DNA of 64,000 bases from Lawsonibacter sp. (GTDB taxonomy: Bacteria; Bacillota; Clostridia; Oscillospirales; Oscillospiraceae), in assembly GCA_022796195.1 (NCBI GenBank), contig JAAWIE010000001.1:62001-126000 (forward strand), written 5' to 3'. Below the pieces are notes generated by a model. That model did no database searches, was not told the DNA's origin, and saw nothing but the letters and a program-made list of their open reading frames with translations. The first letter of the stretch is position 1; each line of letters opens with the position of its first letter. The position numbers and the translations under genes were made by a program. Of this stretch, positions 55,695 to 64,000 are shown in pieces.

Positions 55695-56723
55695 ATGGAC
55701 CAAAGCCCAACCGGCTATGACGTGGGTGCGCTGATGTACTCTCCCGCTAACGCCCACGGCACCATTGTGGACGCGCTGAAAAACGAGCGGATTCCCCATC
55801 CCTTTTCCCTGGCCTTCTGTCTGGAGGACACGGTACGGGAGGAGGCGGTGGCCGAGGCGGAACAGATGCTGCACCGCACCTTGGCGCAAATTGCAGCCGC
55901 CCGGAGGGAGACCCCATTTTACCTTCCGCTGATCTTCGTTCGGGTCCGCTCCCCGCAGCAGATGCGGAAGCTGGCCTCTGCGTTCAGCGGCTTTGCGGAA
56001 CTGCTCACCGGCTTTATCCTGCCGAAATTTTCCATCGAGAACTGCGGCGCCTATGTCGGGGCCATCCAGGACATCCGCCGCCATACCGGTCTGGACTACC
56101 GTTATATGCCCATTCTGGAGTCCCCCTCCATGCTTCCCCTCCACCAGAGGTACGCCCATTTGGCCCAGGTGAAGGACTGCTTGGAGGCGGTTTCACCGCA
56201 GATCCTGAATATCCGAGTGGGGGGAAACGACCTCTGCCACGCCTTTGGTCTGCGGCGGGATGCGGCGCATACCATTTATGATATCCGGCCTGTGGCCGGA
56301 CTGCTGACCGATCTGGTGACCACCTTTGCCCCTCAATATATCCTTTCCGGCCCGGTCTGGGAATATTACAGAGGGGAGGGCTGGGAGACCGGCCTGCGGC
56401 GGGAGCTGGAGCTGGACCGGTTATGCGGCTTGATTGGCAAGACGGTAATCCACCCCAACCAGATTCCCGTGGTCAACGACGGGCTGAAAGTCTCGGCCGC
56501 CGACTATCAAGATGCGCGCCAGATTTTGGCTTGGGACCCGACCAATCCCCGGCTGGTGTGTTCCAGCGCGGAGTCCACGCGCATGAACGAGTACAATACC
56601 CATTTCCGTTGGGCAGACCGCGTCCTGCGGCTGGCCCGGACTTATGGCGTGAAGGACAGCCTCAAAGACCCCAAAAGTCCATCGCTCCAGGATTTTCCGC
56701 ATGAACCACAAGGATCTGTTTGA
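55695..56723 (+). CDS. HpcH/HpaI aldolase/citrate-lyase-like C-C bond lyase (Ter-locus associated)
   Basis: ALMYSPANAHGTIVDALKNERIPHPFSLAFCLEDTVREEAV; LPLIFVRVRSPQQMRKLA; RVGGNDLCHAFGLRR; IGKTVIHPNQIPVVND. Confidence 0.85.
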   Translation: MDQSPTGYDVGALMYSPANAHGTIVDALKNERIPHPFSLAFCLEDTVREEAVAEAEQMLHRTLAQIAAARRETPFYLPLIFVRVRSPQQMRKLASAFSGFAELLTGFILPKFSIENCGAYVGAIQDIRRHTGLDYRYMPILESPSMLPLHQRYAHLAQVKDCLEAVSPQILNIRVGGNDLCHAFGLRRDAAHTIYDIRPVAGLLTDLVTTFAPQYILSGPVWEYYRGEGWETGLRRELELDRLCGLIGKTVIHPNQIPVVNDGLKVSAADYQDARQILAWDPTNPRLVCSSAESTRMNEYNTHFRWADRVLRLARTYGVKDSLKDPKSPSLQDFPHEPQGSV

Positions 56724-58108
56724 TGGAGGGGGCGTCATATATGAACCATTGGACCTTTCAGACTGCGCTGCGTACCCCGACCGGCGATGCGCTGGAAGAA
56801 TTTATGCTTCTGAACGGGCGGTACGCCAACTTTGTCAAAGAGACATTCTTTCTCCGATGGGCCAGCGGACAGAACTGGGAGCGGGATACGCAGCGGCTCC
56901 GCGCCTGGACGGAGCGGGGCGGAGCCCAGGGATATATCTTCATCCCCGCCCTGAGTCCCCAGCCTCCCGTGGCCCAGTCTAGCCAGTATGCCGCCCTGTA
57001 CCGGGAGGGTAGGATCGCATTCCCCTTCCGGTTTGAAAATCCCATCTGGCAGGCGGGGATGGAAACCGGCTTCGGACGGGTAGTGGAGCTGTTCAAGCAG
57101 ATACGGGGCCGCAGTGAGGACTCCATCGTCAAAAATTTTGCGGTCAAACTTCTGTACTGGATGGACACCTACTTTCCGCGGCTCTTTCTGGAGACTGGCA
57201 AGATGAACCATTTTCCCAAGTTCGCCTGTGGCGGAGGCATAAAGCTGGCAGAATACCTGTTTATGTATCTGCTGTTTCTCCTCGGCTGCGACGTACTCTA
57301 CATCAGTCCCGCCGGAGACCTGCCGGTAGACAGTCCTCAGCTGTTGGCGCTGTCCCTTCCCGTGCGGGAAGCGCCCCCCGCCGCCTCCGATGCCCCCCAG
57401 GCGCAGCGGCGTCCGGAACCTGCAGGACGGGTGGTCATCTCCAGAAACCAAATTCAGCGGCCCGAGCGGCACAGGCCCTCCCTTGCAAGCGCCCCGCCGC
57501 CCAATCCAGCCGCCCCTGTCCAGGGGGCGGTTCGGATGCCCCTGGAGTTTGAGGAGCTGGCAAAGTTTGCCTCCTCTGTCGTCATGCTGAAGGTGTTTGA
57601 CCAGAAGGATCAGTGCTTTAAAACTGGTTCCGGCGTTATCATCAGCGACAAGGGCTATGTACTCACCAACCTGCATGTGGTCAACGGCGGACGCTACTAC
57701 GGAATCCTTTTGGAGGAGGAGACGGATGTCTTTTACACCGATGAGCTGATCAAGTACCACCAGGATTATGATCTGGCTGTCCTCCGGATGCAGAAGCGGA
57801 GAGCACCCATCCCCATATCCGGCAGCGGGAGGGGGCTGGTGCGGGGACAGAAGGTTGTCGCTATTGGAAGTCCTTTGGGCCTGTTCAACTCGGTCTCAGA
57901 CGGCATCATCTCCGGATTCCGCCAGCTGGAGCGGGTCTCGATGATTCAGTTTACCGCCCCCGTGTCCCACGGCAGCAGCGGCGGAGCTCTTCTGGATCTG
58001 TATGGGGAACTGATCGGCCTGATTACCGCCGGGTACGACGACGGACAGAACCTGAATCTGGCCGTGGATTATCAGACAATCTCACAGTTCGTCCGCGGAC
58101 TGCTTTAA
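56720..58108 (+). CDS. YceG-like domain fused to an HtrA/trypsin-like serine protease
   Basis: N-terminal FAVKLLYWMDTYFPRLFLETGKMNHFPKFACGGGIKLAEYLFMYLLFLLGCDVLYISPAGD resembles the 53219-55483 protein. C-terminal triad context VLTNLHVVNGG (His), DYDLAVLRMQ (Asp), PVSHGSSGGALLDLYGELIGL (Ser). ATGA overlap with the HpcH gene. Confidence 0.8.
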   Translation: MMEGASYMNHWTFQTALRTPTGDALEEFMLLNGRYANFVKETFFLRWASGQNWERDTQRLRAWTERGGAQGYIFIPALSPQPPVAQSSQYAALYREGRIAFPFRFENPIWQAGMETGFGRVVELFKQIRGRSEDSIVKNFAVKLLYWMDTYFPRLFLETGKMNHFPKFACGGGIKLAEYLFMYLLFLLGCDVLYISPAGDLPVDSPQLLALSLPVREAPPAASDAPQAQRRPEPAGRVVISRNQIQRPERHRPSLASAPPPNPAAPVQGAVRMPLEFEELAKFASSVVMLKVFDQKDQCFKTGSGVIISDKGYVLTNLHVVNGGRYYGILLEEETDVFYTDELIKYHQDYDLAVLRMQKRRAPIPISGSGRGLVRGQKVVAIGSPLGLFNSVSDGIISGFRQLERVSMIQFTAPVSHGSSGGALLDLYGELIGLITAGYDDGQNLNLAVDYQTISQFVRGLL

Positions 58109-58113
58109 AGGAA

Positions 58114-58143
58114 CCGGACAGAAAGGAAAACCTTTCTGTCCGG
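58114..58143. terminator. Bidirectional terminator between the protease gene (+) and the GtrA-like gene (-)
   Basis: CCGGACAGAAAGG-AAAA-CCTTTCTGTCCGG then CATTTTA. Confidence 0.85.
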
Positions 58144-58157
58144 CATTTTACGTGAAG

Positions 58158-58706
58158 TTATTTGGCCTCTCCCTCGGGAAAGATGATTTTGTTGACAAAG
58201 AAGAAGATAATCATGGAGATCCCGCCGTTCAGAACGGTGGAGCCGATGTTATAAACGGCAGGAGGGACAAACTGGCCGGCCACCGCCACCCAAATGCAGT
58301 TGATGGAGTTGACGATACAGGTGATAACCAGAAACGCCGCCAGATACCAGCCGATCTGCCGGCCCAGATTGCCGTGGCTGCGGAACACAACGTTGCGCTG
58401 AATGGGGAAGTTGATAACCTCGCCAATGACCATGGCCACCATATAGGCGCAGAAGTAGGCCAAGCCGCCGTGGTCCTGGTCGTAGCCCAGGATGTTCCAC
58501 TGGAAGGTCTCCCCAAACAGCGTTACCGGAATGCCCGGCCAGCCAAAGGAGCGGTTTCCCAGTCCCGCAAAGGCGGCGGGCAGAAAGGTGAGCAGCAGAT
58601 ATTTGAACACCGTAATCACATTGCTGACGATGACGAACAGCCCGCCCTCCCGGATCCATTTGGCCGCTCCGGGGTGGTTTCGGGCGAAATCATTCCAAAA
58701 TTTCAT
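58158..58706 (-). CDS. GtrA-like membrane protein
   Basis: EGGLFVIVSNVITVFKYLLLTF...EVINFPIQRNVVFRSHGNLGRQIGWYLAAFLVITCIVNSI; 4-TM architecture. Confidence 0.65.
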   Translation of the reverse strand: MKFWNDFARNHPGAAKWIREGGLFVIVSNVITVFKYLLLTFLPAAFAGLGNRSFGWPGIPVTLFGETFQWNILGYDQDHGGLAYFCAYMVAMVIGEVINFPIQRNVVFRSHGNLGRQIGWYLAAFLVITCIVNSINCIWVAVAGQFVPPAVYNIGSTVLNGGISMIIFFFVNKIIFPEGEAK

Positions 58707-58732
58707 GGTTTATTCCTCCTTACCCGGCCCGT

Positions 58733-61700
58733 CTACCGGATGGCGTCGGCGGCTTTGTGTTTCTTGCCCGCATGGACAAAGCCGCTGATGATCTGGCCCA
58801 AGCCCTTGAAGAAATGACCGTTGACCATGGTGAGGATGCCCCCGGCCGACTCTGCGGTGCAGATCCCGCCGGTCATCTTGGCGATTCCCCGGAAGGGCAT
58901 ATTGTAGTTGAACATCAGGTTCAGGTTTGGAGTGCCCTTCTCCAGGCTCTTGTTCAGCATCCCGGTCAGCCGCCGGTAGACGAAGCGGGCCAGCCCGCTT
59001 TTGGCGTAGTACATCTGGCAGATGGCGTCGTTCATGGTGAGGGTGCCGCTCCAGCTCCCGTCGGGGATGGGGCGGCCCAGCAGAAGTTCAAACTGCCGGT
59101 CGGAAACCGCTTTGATTGTGCCGCTGTAGTAGTCCGCCAGTTCTCTGGCGTTGTAGGGGTTCTCTGCCCCGGTTCCCGCCACGGATACCGTTCCGGTGAG
59201 GCGGATGTCCGCTGCCGAAGCCCCGACCATAATTTGATATTCGCCGCCTCGGCTCCGTCTGCCGTGCCGGTGTTGGTCAGGGTGAAGACCACCTCGCTCT
59301 CCGACACCGTTAAGCCGCTGTAGACGAAGGTTGTGTAGCTCAAGCCAAATCCGAAGGGGAATAACACGGGGATTTTCGCCGTTTCGTAATAACGGTAGCC
59401 CACGAACGGGCCCTCTCGGTACTCGGCATTGCGCTGTTTGGCAGGAAAGTAAGGGGCTGAGGGGACGTCCTCATATTGGATGGGATAGCTCTCCGCCGGT
59501 TTGCCCGAGGGGTTGATCTCTCCCAAAATGGCCTGGAGCATGGCCCCGGCCCCCGCCTGCCCGCAGAGGTAGCCGTGGATGACAGCCCTGCACTGGTCTA
59601 GCCAAGGCATTTCCACCGCCGATCCGGCGGACATTACCGCTACGATGTTGGGGTTGACGGCGCTGACCGCCTGGAGCAGGCTGGTCTGGCTCTGGGGGAG
59701 ACGCATATGGGGACGGTCCAGGCCCTCGCTCTCGCTGATCTCATCCAATCCGATGTAGAGCAGGACCACGTCCGCCTGTTTTGCCAGCTCCACAGCCCTG
59801 GCCTGCATGGCCGGGTCGCCTTTGCCGGAACGGGGATAGCCGGGCGCAAATCCCACTACATTTAGTGGATAGTCCCCAATAATATCCATGGTGTTATCAA
59901 CTTTAGTGGCGTTGACCACCGAAGAGCCCGCCCCCTGATACCGGGCGCTCTGGGCAAACTCGCCGATCACCGCCACACGGGTCCCCTTCTCCAGGGGCAG
60001 AAGGCTCCCTTCGTTTTTCAACAGGACAATGGATGCCCCGGCGGCTTTCCGGGCCAGCGCATGGTGGGCGTCTGCGTCGAAGGGCCGGTCCTTCTGCGGT
60101 GCGATGGACTTGGTGACGGACAGTACTACGTCCAGCAGTTCGTCCACCCGGCGGTCAATCACATCCTCGCCGATGGTTCCGTCCTTCACCGCCTGGACCA
60201 GTTCCAGGTCGGAGTCCCCTCGGGTGGTGGGCATTTCCAGGTGGGAACCGGCCCGGACGCCCTCAATATGCTCGTTGGAGCCCCCCAGTCGGACACGACA
60301 AAGCCGTCGAAGCCCCACTCGTCCCGAAGGACGTTGTTCAGCAGCTGGGCGCAGCCGCCGGCCCAGCGGTTGCCGATGTGGTTGAAGGAGGACATAGCGG
60401 CCTCGCAGCCGGCATCCTTCACGCACATCTCGAAGGGCTTGAGGTAAATCTCGCGGATGGCCTGTTCGTTGGACCAGGTACACAGCATGGAGTTGCGGTT
60501 GCCCTCCTGGTCGTTCAGGGCGAAGTGCTTCATATAGGAGTATACGCCGTGGTTCTTGGCTCCGGCGACGGCGTTGGCAGCAATCGCGCCGGAAAGCAGG
60601 CCGTCCTCGGCAAAATGCTCGAAGTTCCGTCCGGCAAAGGCGGTGCGGTGGATGTTCATGGCGGGGGCGTACCAGCCGGAGGTGTTCATCTCGTCGGCCA
60701 TCTTGCCGATGCTCTCACCAAAGGACAGGGCCAGGTCCTTGCTCCAAGTGGCGGCGATCAGCACGCCTGCCGGGAAGCCCACCGAGCCCACGCCGGTGAA
60801 GTTGTTGTTGATGGAGGCGGGGCCGTCGTTGTCGTTGGTGCGCACCTTGCCGATGCTGCTGACGGAGTTGGTCTGGTAGCCGCCCAGAGAGATCAGGGCG
60901 TTCATGTCGTCCAGAGTCATCTGGTCCAGCAGCTGGTCCCACTTGGGGGCGTCGTAGGCCAGACTCCGCAGGTCCTTGAGCTGGAGGCCGTTCTTGGCCC
61001 CGGTGGTGACGGGCTGGGCGTTGGGGTCCTCGTCTGCTGCGGTGGCCTCGGCGGTGAGGTAGTTGTTCTTGTTGTAGAAGCCCGCCTTGTCCTCGGCGCT
61101 CATCTCATAGCTGGCGGGGGCGGCGGTGGCGGCGGCGTAGTTGGCGAAGCCACCGGCACGGGACAGATAGGTCACGTCGCCCTCGGCAAAGTCAAACTGG
61201 TTCACCGCAGCGGTCTGGTCGGAGGACCGGCCGGAGCTGTAATCCACGGCGGAGGAGACGGTGTAGGTCTCCGAATCCAGAACAGTGTGGGAATCGCGGT
61301 TGACGGAGATGACATAGTCCCCAGCCTCCAGCAGATAGCGGCCCTTTCCGCTCATGTCGTAGGAGGCCAGATCTTCCAGCTGGAAGGAGATGGCCACGCT
61401 GCCGGTGTTGGTGACAGTGACTTCGAAAGCAATGGTGCCATTGCTTTCGGAGATGGGTCCCATCTCCTGTTTGAAGCTGGTGTAGCTCAGGCTGTAACCG
61501 AAGGGGTACTGGACCACGTCGTCGTAGTTAATCAGGCCCTCCTCGGCGGCGGTTTCATAGAACTTATAGCCTACATAGATGCCTTCCACATAGTTGACAA
61601 AGGAGGCGGAGGAACCGGCAGGGTCAAAGCTGCTGGCGTCGCTGTCCATATCGCTCATGTTGGTGTATTTGAAGTCGCCGAAGTTGTTCCACTTCCGCCA

Positions 61701-61998
61701 TCTGGGTCACCAGTTCGGTGGCCTCAGCAGTCGTGGCCTCGGTGAGGTAAGAGGTCTCGCTGACCAGGTCCAGCATACTGGACATGGGGCCGGTGCAGAT
61801 CAGGTTGGCAATGATGACCACGGCCAGGAACAGGGCCAGGCCGGCCTGGGTGCGGACCAGGAATTTTTTGTCTTTCGGCAGCTTTCCACAAGCCACGATA
61901 GCGGCGATGGCAAGCACCGCAAACACTCCAAGGACAATCAGGTGGGTTTTGATCATGCCAAGTACGTTCATGACATCATCCATGTTGATAGCAAGCAT
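58733..61998 (-). pseudogene. Interrupted, chimeric glycoside hydrolase family 3 locus (remnants of about two GH3 genes)
   Basis: GH3 pieces lie in three reading frames (ORFs 61624-61998, 60186-61658, 59032-60483, 58733-59230). TIM-barrel piece LSLGGYQTNSVSSIGKVRTNDNDGPASINNN...GFDGFVVSDWG; C-terminal-domain piece AAGASIVLLKNEGSLLPLEKGTRVAVIGEFA; two FnIII starts PFGYSLSYTSF and PFGFGLSYTTF. Confidence 0.85.
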
Positions 61999-62174
61999 AC
62001 AGATTTCCTCCTTCTCTTTATCGCCAGGGCCGGCCGCGCCCCGGTCTTTTCAGAACGCATGATAGCATATTTTATTGTTCCCAGCACGACGAGCGCGTAA
62101 ACTGCTTGTTTTTCCGCACAAACTGCTTCTATTCATGTGCATTTTTACAAAAGAGACCCCGGTTGTTTGACAGT

Positions 62175-63020
62175 TCAAACAACCGGGGTCTTGACGGGAA
62201 TGACAATATTCATCTCAAACCAGCTGTTCTGGTTGTGGATGGTCACCGTGCCGCCGTACTTGCCCGCCGTGTAGCGGATGGATTTGACGCCGAAGCCATG
62301 GTAGGCCCCATCCCCCTTGGTGGATATGGGGATACCATCTTGAAACTCCAGAATTTGTTCACAGTAGTTGCCGCATTGGATGATTAAGAAGTCCTTTTTG
62401 GCGTATACCGCCAGATGGATCAGCTGCTTTTTCTTGTCCTGGATGTTCAGCTCGCACTCAATGGCGTTGTCCAGCAGGTTGCCAAAGATGGAGCAGATAT
62501 CCACAATGTCCATAAAGTCCAGCCGTGCCCCGTCGGCCACACAGGTCAGCTCAACGCCGTGGCGGGCGCAGTACAGGCTTTTGCCGGTAAGGACCGTATC
62601 CAACACCGAGTTTCCTGATTCATCCGCTGATCCCTCCCACATAGTCGGCCAGGGCGTCCAGAAAGGGGCCCCGCCGTCCGCGGCTAAGGAGAAATAGTTC
62701 AGCGGCTTCAAGATGTAGTCCAGCGCGTTAACCGAGTAGCCCTGGATGGCGTATTGGGCCAGATTGGTCACAAAGACGATGACCACTTCCGGGTCCACCC
62801 TGCGGATGTGTCCCGCCGCGGTCATGCCGTCCAAAAAGGGCATATCCACATCCAGCAGCAATAGGTCATACTCCGGCCGGTACTGCTCCACCAGGTCCTC
62901 CCCGTTGTCATAGCGGGTGATGTGGAAGGTCCTTCCGGTCTCACGGCTGTAGTCGCTCAAAAACTGCTCCAGCTGCCCGAAGCACTGGGGATCGTCCTCT
63001 GCAATTAAAACATGAATCAT
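62175..63020 (-). pseudogene. Chimeric ORF: LytTR-type response-regulator receiver domain joined to the GHKL ATPase domain of a histidine kinase
   Basis: REC: MIHVLIAEDDPQCFGQLEQFL...LLLLDVDMPFLDGM...FVTNLAQYAIQGYSVNALDYILKPLNYFS. An out-of-frame LytTR C-terminus SRGRRGPFLDALADYVGGISG* is embedded, followed by kinase SVLDTVLTGKSLYCARHGVELTC...SIFGNLLDNAIE. Confidence 0.8.
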
Positions 63021-63065
63021 CCTTCTGCCCCCTCTCCGTAAAAGCGCCGCCCGCATCCGGCAGAC

Positions 63066-63875
63066 TTACCGCCAGCCGCGCCGGAGCACTTCCATGTCTT
63101 CGTTCTTTTTCAGCAGAACCCCAAGATAGGGCACTTCCTTTCCAATGCGGCTGGCATCCACGCCCCCGTGCTGGAGGGCCTGTATCCAGTCGATGATTTC
63201 GCTGGTGGAGGGCTTCTTTTTGATTTGAGGCAGATTCCTGATTTTATAAAAGGCTTCCAACACCTGATCCAGCAATTTTTTGCTGATATCCGGGTAGTGA
63301 ACCCGGACAATCTCCCCCATCAGTTCCCGGTCCGGAAATTCGATGTAGTGGAAGACGCACCGGCGCAGAAAGGCGTCAGGCAGTTCCTTTTCTGCGTTGG
63401 AGGTGATGATAACCACCGGACGGTGGAGGGCCTTAACGGTCCGCCCCGTCTCCGGGATGTGGAATTCCATCCGGTCCAGTTCCCACAGCAGGTCGTTGGG
63501 GAACTCCAGGTCGGCTTTGTCAATCTCGTCAATGAGCAGGATGACCGGTTCCTCGCTGGTGAAGGCGTCCCCCAGCTTGCCCAGTTTGACATATTTCGCA
63601 ATGTCGTCTACCCCCTGACCGCCGAATTGGCTGTCATACAGGCGCTGGACCACATCGTAGACATAGAGGCCGTCCTGTGCCTTGGTGGTGGACTTGATGT
63701 TCCAGATGATGAGCTTTTTGCCCAAAGCCCGGGAAATGGCCTCCGCCAACATGGTTTTGCCGGTGCCCGGTTCGCCCTTGATGAGCAGGGGCTTCTGGAG
63801 CACCATGGCGATGTTGGCCGCCCGGAGCAGCTCCTCCGAGGCCACATAATTTTTACTTCCTCTGAATTCACCCAT
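63066..63875 (-). CDS. MoxR-type AAA family ATPase
   Basis: LLIKGEPGTGKTMLAEAISRALGK; VILLIDEIDKADLEFPNDLLWELDRMEFHIPETG; VVIITSNAEKELPDAFLRRCVFHYIEFP. Confidence 0.92.
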   Translation of the reverse strand: MGEFRGSKNYVASEELLRAANIAMVLQKPLLIKGEPGTGKTMLAEAISRALGKKLIIWNIKSTTKAQDGLYVYDVVQRLYDSQFGGQGVDDIAKYVKLGKLGDAFTSEEPVILLIDEIDKADLEFPNDLLWELDRMEFHIPETGRTVKALHRPVVIITSNAEKELPDAFLRRCVFHYIEFPDRELMGEIVRVHYPDISKKLLDQVLEAFYKIRNLPQIKKKPSTSEIIDWIQALQHGGVDASRIGKEVPYLGVLLKKNEDMEVLRRGWR

Positions 63876-64000
63876 TTTTCTTCCTCCCAGTGGTACCAAG
63901 GTGTTTTTCAACTTCCGGCCCATTATAGCATGAAAAACCCGCGCAGAAAAGGGGTAGAAGAAATTCAATTTAAGGTGAACCGGCCCGGCGCAGGCCAGCT

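Noticed and set aside
60378-61745. 455-aa glycine/valine-rich plus-strand ORF opposite the GH3 locus
   Set aside because: Low-complexity antisense translation; the GH3 motifs are on the minus strand.

Overview
This 64 kb window looks like a chromosome segment from a Clostridia/Oscillospiraceae-type Firmicute. The taxon is inferred from gene content and codon style; no search was run. Mostly housekeeping content on the left: a purine/nucleoside ABC-transport and xpt locus; a DAACS symporter; an orphan ParB; divIVA, sepF and yggS; hfq-miaA; mutL-mutS-miaB; an MCP; spoIIP; a UbiA-type prenyltransferase with a paired SMR/EamA-like transporter; and six tRNAs. The accessory content contains: (1) a 2-hydroxyacyl-CoA-dehydratase activase locus split around a formylglycine-generating-enzyme-like ORF; (2) a complete dndBCDE DNA-phosphorothioation operon, joined by 4-nt overlaps, with no dndA and no restriction genes nearby; (3) a large divergent Ter-type stress locus at about 43.2-58.1 kb, with HAD, two PRTase-type proteins, rhomboid, Ca2+ P-type ATPase, four TerD paralogs, TelA, a YceG-like protein, an HpcH/C-C-bond lyase, and a YceG-like domain fused to an HtrA/trypsin-like protease; (4) a decayed or misassembled 58.7-63.0 kb stretch where two GH3 glycosidases and a LytTR response-regulator/GHKL kinase pair appear collapsed by internal deletions. 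The best candidate for something under-described is the protease-containing Ter locus. No CRISPR array, rRNA, integrase or transposase was seen.
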